This document shows, piece after piece, positions 8,102 to 14,858 of a stretch of DNA of 64,000 bases. Within the stretch, counting starts at the first letter, position 1, and every line of letters begins with the position of its first letter. The notes below the pieces were generated by a model, which saw nothing but the letters and a program-made list of their open reading frames with translations, did no database searches and was not told the DNA's origin. The stretch spans positions 40,203 to 104,202 of the forward strand of contig SUSU01000002.1 of NCBI GenBank assembly GCA_015063225.1, read 5' to 3'. This DNA is from Thermoplasmata archaeon. Its GTDB lineage: Archaea; Thermoplasmatota; Thermoplasmata; Methanomassiliicoccales; Methanomethylophilaceae. Position numbers and translations under genes: made by a program.

Positions 8102-9733
8102 TCAATGTGATGTCGGTTCGAAGCACAGCAGGCCCCTCAGCCCCTCGATTACAGAGGGGTCGTCGATGGCGCGGGAGAGGTCGTCGTAATCCTTGAACGG
8201 ACGCTCGCGGACAAGGGTGACCGCCCTCTTCTTACCGATCCCGGGAAGGGCGGACAGGGCTGACATGGGGAGGTTGTTGATGTCGAAGGGGTAGGTGAGT
8301 CCGGTGACGGAGCGGTACCCCCAGTCGGTGACGATGACATCGTAACCGGTGTCGAGGGGGACCTTGTAGGGTATCCCCACGAGGATCGGATACGAACCGG
8401 GCTGGCGGCCGAATGTGGTGTTCCCGTCGTGGATCTCCGCATACACGTTCTTCAGCACGGTTCCTGCGGGCATGCAGCGTTCGAGCATCGGGCGGTCGAT
8501 CTCCTCGCGCACCGTCTCCTTGAATTTCTTGAAGCGGTTGGTATCCACGCGGACGTTGAAAGGTCTTCTAGAGTCGATGACTTGGCGGATGTTTATGCGC
8601 CTGACCATGAGCCCTTCGTCAAGGAGTTCGTGGAGAAGAGCCAGATCCATTTTGTATGTGGCGTCTGTCTCGCCGTCGAGGCCGCAGATGAGGTTGATTC
8701 CGGGGAGTACCTTCGGGAGTCCCTCCTCTCCTCTGGCGCCTCCGGCGCGGTTCACTATCCTCACGGCCTCCTTCAGCTGTTCGGCGGAGGCGTTCAGGTT
8801 GTTGGCCTCCTTTACGGCGGGGTCGGCGGATTCCAGGCCCATGGCGAGGACGTTGCCGGAGGAGCAGCAGTCCGCGAGGATGCGGACGATCTCCTCGGAT
8901 TCCTCGGGGTATGTGGCGATGACTGCGGGATCGGCGTTGTCCACGCAGAGACATGTGAAATCCAGGGCCTTCAGCCCCTCGAAGAGCTCCCTGACCAGGT
9001 CGGGACGGGGCCTCGGACAGGCCGAATCGGGGTTCGCACCGTAGCTGACGATGCATGTCTGGCCGCCGATGCGCACGTTCCTGACGCCCAGTTCCCTGAG
9101 ACGGGCGGCCTCCTCCAGGATATCCTTGGGGGACCTCATGAGCGGTCTGCCCTTGGAGGGTTCGATGCAGAAGGAGCATCCGCCGACGGACCAGCGGTGG
9201 CAGCCACGGTAGGACTCGATCTCCACCATCAGCGGTTCGGGGAAGTCCTGGTGGGATGTTACGATGTCCGCCCCGAGGACCATCCAGCGGTTCCATTCGT
9301 CTATTGTGCGGAGCCTCTCGCCCACCTCGAGGCCCATGAGGCCGTCGTAGAGGGAGGCCGCGAGGTCCCTTGCGATGCGGAAATCGAAAGCGTCCGCGTC
9401 CGGGGAGAATGCAGCGGAACCGCCAATCATCTTCCATCCTTTCAGACGAGGAGCCAGATTGCGGAGTTCCTTACCTGACATCGGCATGGAGCGGAGGTAT
9501 TTCCCGGGCACTGTGTTGCCTGAGAGGACCACGGAGACGTCGGCTTCGGGAGGTTCGGTGCCCTTGCGGAGCATGTCGACCGTGATGTATTCCACCTCGG
9601 CCCCCGCATCCTTGGCGGCACCGGCTACCGCCCTAATCATCGGGGAGATGTACGGAGGGACACCGAGTGCTGCGGGGTCGTCGATATATCCGTCGATGAC
9701 GGCGACCTTCGGAATCCTGCTCCTTCTGCCCAT
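8102..9733 (-). CDS. Radical SAM protein with C-terminal helix-hairpin-helix (COG1031 type)
   Basis: 543-residue predicted radical SAM enzyme matching the architecture of COG1031: an N-terminal cobalamin-binding-like or Rossmann-like region, a radical SAM core, and a C-terminal helix-hairpin-helix (LPGIGKKRA, near residues 496-504). The cluster motif is C178-x7-C186-x2-C189 (CHRWSVGGCSFC) rather than the standard C-x3-C-x2-C, as I recall for this family. The substrate is unknown; the HhH domain suggests a nucleic acid. A TATA box (9755-9766) gives a near-leaderless transcript. A cluster of inverted repeats stands just upstream and separates it from malic enzyme. Confidence 0.85.
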   Translation of the reverse strand: MGRRSRIPKVAVIDGYIDDPAALGVPPYISPMIRAVAGAAKDAGAEVEYITVDMLRKGTEPPEADVSVVLSGNTVPGKYLRSMPMSGKELRNLAPRLKGWKMIGGSAAFSPDADAFDFRIARDLAASLYDGLMGLEVGERLRTIDEWNRWMVLGADIVTSHQDFPEPLMVEIESYRGCHRWSVGGCSFCIEPSKGRPLMRSPKDILEEAARLRELGVRNVRIGGQTCIVSYGANPDSACPRPRPDLVRELFEGLKALDFTCLCVDNADPAVIATYPEESEEIVRILADCCSSGNVLAMGLESADPAVKEANNLNASAEQLKEAVRIVNRAGGARGEEGLPKVLPGINLICGLDGETDATYKMDLALLHELLDEGLMVRRINIRQVIDSRRPFNVRVDTNRFKKFKETVREEIDRPMLERCMPAGTVLKNVYAEIHDGNTTFGRQPGSYPILVGIPYKVPLDTGYDVIVTDWGYRSVTGLTYPFDINNLPMSALSALPGIGKKRAVTLVRERPFKDYDDLSRAIDDPSVIEGLRGLLCFEPTSH

Positions 9734-9754
9734 GTTTCCTCATGTTCGAATCAG

Positions 9755-9766
9755 TTTTTATATCCC
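9755..9766 (-). promoter_or_regulatory. TATA box of the radical SAM gene
   Basis: On the minus strand the sequence reads GGGATATAAAAACTGA, about 25-30 bp before the ATG at 9731-9733. The first TCGTA inverted repeat begins 20 bp further upstream, close enough for a bound regulator to affect TBP/TFB access. Confidence 0.55.
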
Positions 9767-9785
9767 TTGTCGGAGGGTCTTTCGG

Positions 9786-9868
9786 TTCGTAAATACGAAT
9801 TTCGTAGAAAACACTACGAATCCCTCAGAAATCCGCGCCTATGCGCGGGAATCGTAGCAATCCTACGA
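9786..9868. promoter_or_regulatory. Cluster of three TCGTA...TACGA inverted repeats (candidate operators)
   Basis: Three inverted repeats share one half-site: TTCGTA-AA-TACGAA (9786-9799), TTCGTAG-N6-CTACGAA (9801-9820) and TCGTAG-N5-CTACGA (9852-9868). They fill the divergent spacer between the radical SAM gene and malic enzyme. They lie about 20 bp upstream of the radical SAM TATA box and about 50 bp upstream of the malic enzyme TATA box (ATTAAATAAAA, about 9921-9931). The regular half-site with differing spacing suggests cooperative binding by a dimeric regulator. The regulator is not identified. Confidence 0.55.
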
Positions 9869-9968
9869 ATTCCGTAATAGCACTTTCCCAACTTGTTAAA
9901 TACGTTGGGTCTATCGCGGATTAAATAAAAACTCGCGGGCGCGATTAGGTGCCCCGGAGGTCGGTTAT

Positions 9969-11342
9969 ATGGCTGATTCCAAGAAGACTGTCAAGAAGCT
10001 TTCGGATGCTGAGATCAAGGAAATGCTCGAGCGCGCCAAGAAGCCCGGAAAGGACGCCATGGTAATGCACAAGTACTACGGCGGAAAGATCGAGACCGCG
10101 CCCAAGGCCTGCATCAGGAACTTCGACGATTTCTCCATCTGGTATTCCCCCGGCGTCGCCGAGCCCTGCAAGGACATCGCCGCCAACCCCGACATGGTCT
10201 ACGAGCACACCTGCAAGTGGAACACCGTCGCCGTCGTCTCCGACGGAACCCGCGTCCTCGGTCTCGGCGACATCGGACCCGAGGCCGCCATGCCCGTCAT
10301 GGAGGGAAAGGCCATGCTGTTCAAGTACCTCGGCGGCGTGGACTGCGTCCCGATCTGCCTCGACACCAAGGACCCCGACAAGATTATCGAGACCGTCAGG
10401 CTCATCGCCCCCTCCTTCGGAGGTATCAACCTCGAGGACATCTCCAACCCCAAGTGCTTCGACATCCTCGACGAGCTCCGCAGGGACTGCAAGATCCCCG
10501 TATGGCATGACGACCAGCAGGGTACCGCCACTGTCGAGGTCGCCGGTGCCATCAACGCCATGAAGCTCGTCGGCAAGAAACTCGACGAGGCCCAGGTCAC
10601 CGTCATCGGTGCCGGAGCCGCTTCAATCGCCATCTCGCGCCTGCTCCTCGCCACCGGATTCAAGCCCCAGAACCTCTGCATGTGCGACTCCACCGGTATC
10701 CTCAATATGGACCGTACCGACCTCGACAACCCCAAGGGCTACCACAAGAAGGTCATCGCCGAGAAGACCAACGGAGCCGGCAAGAAGGGCGGAATGAAGG
10801 AGGCCATCAAGGGCGCCGACATCGTCATCGCCGCCTCCAAGCCCGGGCCCGGCACCATCCCCGCCGAGTACCTCGACTCCATGGCCGACGACGGTATCGT
10901 CTTCGCCACCGCCAACCCCGTCCCCGAGGTATGGCCCTGGGAGGCCAAGGAGCACGGCGTCAGGATCTTCGCCACCGGCAGGTCCGACTTCCCCAACCAG
11001 GTCAACAACTCCATGGGATTCCCCGCCATCTTCCGCGGTGTTCTCGACGTCCGCGCCAAGACCATCACCGACGAGATGTGCATCGCCGCGGCCACCGAGC
11101 TCGCCAAGTGCGCCGAGGAGAAGGGACTCACCGAGGACTACATCGTCCCCAGCATGTCCGAGGAGGAGGTCTTCCCCAGGGAGGCCGCCGCCGTCGCCGT
11201 CCAGGCCTGCAAGCAGGGCGTCGCCCGCCTGAAGACCACCTATGAGGAGGAGCAGGAGAGGGCCGCCGCCATCATCAGCCGCTCCAGGCGCCTCACCGCC
11301 GACATGATGAAGCAGGGATACATCAGGCCCTACGTCGAGTGA
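9969..11342 (+). CDS. NAD(P)-dependent malic enzyme
   Basis: Oxidative decarboxylation of malate to pyruvate, linking the partial TCA cycle to pyruvate metabolism. The 457 residues match the MaeB-type catalytic domain without the phosphotransacetylase extension. Motifs: WYSPGVAEPCKDIA, GLGDIGPEAAMPVMEGK, the Rossmann segment VIGAGAASIAISRLL and ATGRSDFPNQVNNSMGFP. An N-terminal Lys-rich extension of about 25 residues precedes the core. The ATG at 9969 follows GGAGGT by about 6 bp. Codon use is strongly biased to C-ending codons, which suggests high expression. A strong hairpin terminator follows. Confidence 0.92.
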   Translation: MADSKKTVKKLSDAEIKEMLERAKKPGKDAMVMHKYYGGKIETAPKACIRNFDDFSIWYSPGVAEPCKDIAANPDMVYEHTCKWNTVAVVSDGTRVLGLGDIGPEAAMPVMEGKAMLFKYLGGVDCVPICLDTKDPDKIIETVRLIAPSFGGINLEDISNPKCFDILDELRRDCKIPVWHDDQQGTATVEVAGAINAMKLVGKKLDEAQVTVIGAGAASIAISRLLLATGFKPQNLCMCDSTGILNMDRTDLDNPKGYHKKVIAEKTNGAGKKGGMKEAIKGADIVIAASKPGPGTIPAEYLDSMADDGIVFATANPVPEVWPWEAKEHGVRIFATGRSDFPNQVNNSMGFPAIFRGVLDVRAKTITDEMCIAAATELAKCAEEKGLTEDYIVPSMSEEEVFPREAAAVAVQACKQGVARLKTTYEEEQERAAAIISRSRRLTADMMKQGYIRPYVE

Positions 11343-11360
11343 GACGGAAACACATTTCCC

Positions 11361-11385
11361 AGGGGGGCTTCGGCCCCCCTTTCAA
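11361..11385 (+). terminator. Hairpin terminator of malic enzyme gene
   Basis: GGGGGGC-TTCG-GCCCCCC hairpin (about 11362-11379) followed by a short T-rich run, 20 bp after the malic enzyme stop. The UUCG tetraloop makes it very stable. Confidence 0.7.
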
Positions 11386-11393
11386 TTTACAGA

Positions 11394-12386
11394 GTGTGTC
11401 CTGTGGTCTCCGTATCCATCGTAATCCCTGTTTTCAACGGTTCGAAGTACATCGAGCAGTGCGCAGGATTCATCGGAGCACAGACCTTCAAGGACACTGA
11501 GATAATCTTCGCCGTCGACGTCAAGAGCACCGACGGTTCCGTGGAGATCGCTGAGAAAGCAACAGCTTCCCTCGACAACGCTAGAGTGGTCCGCCAGACC
11601 AACGGCGACCATCTCGCGGGCGCCCGCAACACCGGTCTCGACGATGCGCGGGGGGATTACATCTGGTTCTGCGACGTCGACGATGCGCCCAGTCCCCACT
11701 TCGTCACCGAGATGTACGGTCTCGCTTCCGAGAACGATGCTGACATGGTCTGCTGCGGGTTCATAAACACCGGTTCCGACGGAGTCGTGAAGGAATGCCG
11801 CAACGCCGTCTGGCACACCCGCGTGCTCGGGCACGACGAGGCGTTTGCCGCCATTTCCAGGGACGAGTTCCCCGTATCCACCTGGAGCAAGCTCTTCAGG
11901 CGCCAGTTCCTGGTGGACAACAATCTCAGGTTCGAGAACTCCTTCGCGGAGGACATCATCCACACCTTCCGCGTGCTTGACTGCGCCCAGAAGGTGGTCA
12001 TCTACGACAGGCCCCTCTACGCATACAGGATGACCCCCGGTTCCCTCACCCGTTCCAAGGAAAGGCGCAACATCCGCGCCCAGGCGGAACTGCAGGCCTA
12101 CCGCGACGCGGATGCCGTATGCGGTGACGGCCCGGACTCGGAGGAGATCCACAAGCACAACGCCAGGCTCAGGATGCGTTCCAGCGGCCACATGGACTTG
12201 AAGGGCTTCCTGGAGTATCAGAGGTCCGAGGAGGCCCGTTTCGCCCACGAGAAGTACTTCAAAGGCACTGCCGAGGGCGGGCTTTACAGGCACTTCCCCA
12301 GGATATACTACTACACCGAACAGGTCTACTTCAAACTCGTTTACAAACGCAAAGGCAGCCGCGGCATGCCCAAGATCAAGAACTGA
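11394..12386 (+). CDS. GT2-family glycosyltransferase
   Basis: 330-residue GT-A glycosyltransferase. The N-terminal SVSIVIPVFNGSKYIEQCAG (about 6-25) and the nucleotide-sugar/metal site CDVDDA (93-98) are diagnostic; the later SWSKLFRR-type segment and AEDIIHTFRVL are typical of capsule/EPS transferases. No membrane spans are visible, so it should act at the cytoplasmic face. The GTG at 11394 starts immediately after the malic enzyme terminator; a second GTG three codons later is an alternative. It stands alone. Donor and acceptor cannot be told from sequence. Confidence 0.85.
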   Translation: MCPVVSVSIVIPVFNGSKYIEQCAGFIGAQTFKDTEIIFAVDVKSTDGSVEIAEKATASLDNARVVRQTNGDHLAGARNTGLDDARGDYIWFCDVDDAPSPHFVTEMYGLASENDADMVCCGFINTGSDGVVKECRNAVWHTRVLGHDEAFAAISRDEFPVSTWSKLFRRQFLVDNNLRFENSFAEDIIHTFRVLDCAQKVVIYDRPLYAYRMTPGSLTRSKERRNIRAQAELQAYRDADAVCGDGPDSEEIHKHNARLRMRSSGHMDLKGFLEYQRSEEARFAHEKYFKGTAEGGLYRHFPRIYYYTEQVYFKLVYKRKGSRGMPKIKN

Positions 12387-12392
12387 TTGTGT

Positions 12393-12465
12393 TCGTTAAC
12401 GATATAAAACCTTCACTTTTTTCATTTTTTGTTATCGTCTCGGATGACGAATTCCATCCTGAGAC
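12393..12465 (+). other. Orphan palindrome-TATA element followed by a hairpin, no gene
   Basis: A perfect 10-bp palindrome TCGTTAACGA (12393-12402) runs directly into a TATA box (ATATAAAAC, about 12402-12411) pointing right, yet no plus-strand gene follows for 1.4 kb. About 26 nt downstream lies a hairpin: GTCTC/GAGAC and GGATG/CATCC arms with one bulged T (12437-12465). It could drive a short RNA or be a relic promoter. No coding sequence is seen between 12387 and 12548. Confidence 0.35.
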
Positions 12466-12502
12466 CTCGATTCCTGTCGCGGAAACGGTGGGAAAGCCAC
12501 AA

Positions 12503-12534
12503 AAAAAGAAAAAAAAATCCCGCCCGAAGGCGGG
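12503..12534 (-). terminator. Terminator of the zinc-ribbon/aEF-1beta operon
   Basis: Read on the minus strand, a CCCGCC-TTCG-GGCGGG hairpin (12519-12534) is followed by a run of nine or more T residues. It lies 15 bp after the aEF-1beta stop. Confidence 0.75.
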
Positions 12535-12548
12535 TGGATTGTAAGGTT

Positions 12549-12821
12549 TCAGATGCTGGTGGTGGAGACGCACTCGATGCCGTCGACTCCGGGGATGGAG
12601 CGGAGGGCGTTCTCGAGCTTCTCACCGATGCCCTCGATGTCGTCGATGATGAAGGTGGCGGTGACTTTCATCATTCCGAAGACGAAGGGCTTGATGCCGG
12701 TCTCGTCCTTCTGGACGGCGACGCCCTCGGGGACGACCTCGGGGACCTTGGCGAGGATGACGTTGACGTCGGCCTCGTCGCCGGCAGGCAGGATGTCGTA
12801 AACGGAGTAGAACTGGACCAT
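12549..12821 (-). CDS. ef1b: Archaeal elongation factor 1-beta
   Basis: 90-residue nucleotide-exchange factor that recharges aEF-1alpha with GTP. It is the compact archaeal form: a single alpha-beta domain with the start MVQFYSVYDILPAGDEADV, the central GIKPFVFGMMKVTATFIIDD and the C-terminal GVDGIECVSTT strand. The conserved phenylalanine-containing KPFVFG loop contacts the G-protein in characterised homologues. It follows a 55-residue zinc-ribbon gene by 9 bp, the common archaeal order, so the two form an operon. Confidence 0.93.
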   Translation of the reverse strand: MVQFYSVYDILPAGDEADVNVILAKVPEVVPEGVAVQKDETGIKPFVFGMMKVTATFIIDDIEGIGEKLENALRSIPGVDGIECVSTTSI

Positions 12822-12830
12822 GCTCGCACC

Positions 12831-12998
12831 TCAAGGACCGAGGAATCCGCACTTGGGGCAGGTGTAGGTGACACTCTGGTCGCGGCACTGGGCGCAGCGG
12901 CCGATCTCGGCAGCGCCGCAGTTGGGGCACTGGAAGAACGTGTTGCCGTGGCCGAGGAGCCTCTTCCCGCAGGAGGAGCAAATCTTATCGTTAGCCAT
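12831..12998 (-). CDS. Small zinc-ribbon protein (55 aa) upstream of aEF-1beta
   Basis: A short gene found by reading upstream of aEF-1beta. It encodes 55 residues with four CxxC knuckles: CSSC (7-10), CPNC (24-27), CAQC (35-38) and CPKC (47-50), enough for two zinc sites. This matches the small zinc-ribbon proteins that commonly precede aEF-1beta in archaea; its role is not established, but RNA or ribosome binding is plausible. The ATG is at 12996-12998. A TATA box (13018-13027) lies about 20-25 bp upstream, so the operon is leaderless. Confidence 0.85.
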   Translation of the reverse strand: MANDKICSSCGKRLLGHGNTFFQCPNCGAAEIGRCAQCRDQSVTYTCPKCGFLGP

Positions 12999-13017
12999 GT
13001 GCGGTCGATAAGCCTCC

Positions 13018-13027
13018 TTATATAAAA
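13018..13027 (-). promoter_or_regulatory. TATA box of zinc-ribbon/aEF-1beta operon
   Basis: Minus-strand TTTTATATAA, about 20 bp before the zinc-ribbon ATG. It is close to the archaeal consensus and fits a leaderless message. Confidence 0.6.
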
Positions 13028-13034
13028 GGGGATA

Positions 13035-13057
13035 GGGCGCGCGTATATTACGCGCCC
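13035..13057 (-). repeat. Inverted repeat around the gmhA stop codon
   Basis: GGGCGCG (13035-13041) and CGCGCCC (13051-13057) form a 7-bp stem whose 9-nt loop contains the TAA stop of the gmhA-like gene (13048-13050). It lies next to the TATA box of the downstream operon, so it may act as a terminator or insulator between the two units. Confidence 0.45.
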
Positions 13058-13740
13058 ATATAGGGGCAAAATCGCTCCACGCTGTCGAAAAGGTCGGCTT
13101 CGACCATCGAACAGAGGGCGTGGTAGACCGGGAGGTGGAGTTCCTGCACCTTGAATGTCTCCTTCTCGCCGACGATTATGCAGGTGTCGGCGAGTCCGGG
13201 GCATTTGCCGCCCGTGCCGCCGGTGAGGGCGATGGTGTGCATCCCCCTGGCCTTGGCGGTCATGAAAGCGTAGAGTATGTTTCCGGAGTTGCCCGAGGTG
13301 GTGATCCCCAGGAACACGTCGCCCTTCCTTCCGAGCGCGTTGACGAGCTGTGCGAACATGACCTTGGGTTCGACATCGTTCGAGAATGCGGAGTTCGAGG
13401 CGTTGAATGTGGTGAGGGGTATGACGGGCAGTCCCCCCTCGAGGTTGGATGCGAGTTTCTCTCCCTCTTCTCCGTAGTTGGAACGGAGGTAGGAGTCGAC
13501 ATCCGCATCGATCTTGCGCTTGAAGATGAAGGATTTGGTGAGTTCGCCGGTGATGTGGTCGGAGTCTGCAGCGCTCCCGCCGTTACCGGCGATAAGGAGC
13601 TTGTTGCCGTCGGCGAAGCATTTCTTCAGTACCTCGAATGCTTTGACGATGTCATCCTTGCTGGCCTGGAGTATGGGATACCTTTCCATGAGCTCGTCCA
13701 GCACGTCCGCGCTGGATTTGGTCTTCTTCATGCTGCCCAT
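13048..13740 (-). CDS. gmhA: Phosphoheptose isomerase-like SIS protein (GmhA type)
   Basis: SIS-fold isomerase expected to convert sedoheptulose 7-phosphate to D-glycero-D-manno-heptose 7-phosphate. The 230 residues carry AGNGGSAADSDH (51-62) and TTSGNSGN (147-154). The four residues matching E. coli GmhA metal ligands are present: H62, E66, Q199 and H207, with the last two in VQELHLPVYH at the same 8-residue spacing. An insertion around residues 72-105 lengthens it. The start is at 13740; an ATG three codons in is possible. TATA-like AATATATACC (about 13776-13786). It lies 5 kb from an hddA/gmhB operon that supplies the later steps. It ends in TAA. Confidence 0.82.
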   Translation of the reverse strand: MGSMKKTKSSADVLDELMERYPILQASKDDIVKAFEVLKKCFADGNKLLIAGNGGSAADSDHITGELTKSFIFKRKIDADVDSYLRSNYGEEGEKLASNLEGGLPVIPLTTFNASNSAFSNDVEPKVMFAQLVNALGRKGDVFLGITTSGNSGNILYAFMTAKARGMHTIALTGGTGGKCPGLADTCIIVGEKETFKVQELHLPVYHALCSMVEADLFDSVERFCPYMGA

Positions 13741-13885
13741 AGCGATTCCTCTTATGGTGGTCTATCTTCCAGGCGGTATATATTTCGTTGCGTCCGATAA
13801 TGCGGAGATTATATGAGCCAGATAAGAAAAAATCGCCATTCTGGAATCCGACATATCAAAATACGAACGGCCCCTACCCGAACGT

Positions 13886-14758
13886 ATGAAAGCATGTGCG
13901 GACTGTGCGCCCTGTCTCCTGAAAAGGGTGTTGTTCCAGTCGAGGCTGATCGGGGATGCGAACGAGTTTCGCACCATGCAGTCTGCCATGCGCACCTATG
14001 CAGACAACTTCCGCGAAGGCGTATGTTCCGCCGAGGTCGCGACCAAGGTCCATGCTGCCGCATACGCATCGATGGAATGCGCGGATCCCTATCTCCAGCT
14101 CAAGATCGATGCCGACCGCATCGCGTCGGAGTTCATCGGGGAGGCGGAGAAGTTCATCGATTCCTCGGAGGACCGCTTCGCTGCGGCGGTGCGCGTCTGC
14201 ATCATCGGTAACATCATGGATTTCGGGTCGGGGATAGCCATCGACAGGCCCGAGGAGTTCCGCAGGATGTTCGACGGCCTGCTCGCCGAGGGCATCGGTT
14301 CCGACGACACGGGCAGGTTGAGGAAGCTGGTGGACCGTTCTGAGACTATCCTCTATGCGTTCGACAACTGCGGTGAGGTCCTTTTCGACAAACTCCTCAT
14401 CCGTGAACTCAAGGCCATGAGGAAAAGGGTGGTCTGCGTGGTTCGCGGGAAGCCCATCCTCAACGACGTCGCCTATGACGATGCGGTCCGCGCCGGCGTG
14501 GACGGGGTCGCGGACAGGATAGTCTCCACGGGTGCGTTCGCTGTCGGTTTCCCAAGGGAGGTCTGCGATGACGGTCTTCGCGAGGAGATACCCCGTGCCG
14601 GGGTGATGATCGCCAAGGGGATGGCCAATTACGAGGCCCTTTCGGATTTCGACATCGGTCTGCCTGTTGCGTTTCTTCTCAGGGCGAAGTGCCCCCCGGT
14701 CTCCAGATCCCTCGGTGTCGACGTGGGGACGAACGTGGTCCGTGTCATCAGGGACTGA
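13886..14758 (+). CDS. DUF89/ARMT1-like metal-dependent damage-control phosphatase
   Basis: 290-residue protein of the DUF89 family (COG1578), which includes phosphatases removing damaged or excess sugar phosphates and related metabolites. The N-terminal CADCAPCLLKR (4-14) is the archaeal CxxC-x2-C signature. The core FDNCGEVLFDKLLIREL supplies the Asp and Asn metal-site residues, and the later KGMANYEALSD with LRAKC completes the pattern. The first ATG consistent with the family is at 13886. Location next to heptose-phosphate genes makes a sugar-phosphate substrate plausible, but that is inference. Confidence 0.85.
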   Translation: MKACADCAPCLLKRVLFQSRLIGDANEFRTMQSAMRTYADNFREGVCSAEVATKVHAAAYASMECADPYLQLKIDADRIASEFIGEAEKFIDSSEDRFAAAVRVCIIGNIMDFGSGIAIDRPEEFRRMFDGLLAEGIGSDDTGRLRKLVDRSETILYAFDNCGEVLFDKLLIRELKAMRKRVVCVVRGKPILNDVAYDDAVRAGVDGVADRIVSTGAFAVGFPREVCDDGLREEIPRAGVMIAKGMANYEALSDFDIGLPVAFLLRAKCPPVSRSLGVDVGTNVVRVIRD

Positions 14759-14858
14759 AACGCATATCATGAGCCAGCAGTTGGACGTGATAGACGTTAA
14801 ATCCGATTGACATAATCATCCATCAATCTGACGGCACCGTCATGTGCGGGGATGCAGA

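Noticed and set aside
12437..12465. Box C/D guide RNA from the GATGA and CTGA elements
   Set aside because: C box has a mismatch, C' and D' boxes are missing and the closing stem uses D-box bases, so a C/D RNA cannot be supported; only the hairpin is reported.
14805..14828. GATTGA-N12-TCAATC inverted repeat before the first ABC exporter
   Set aside because: Only six bases per arm with a long spacer in AT-rich DNA, so chance is a sufficient explanation; not listed as an operator.
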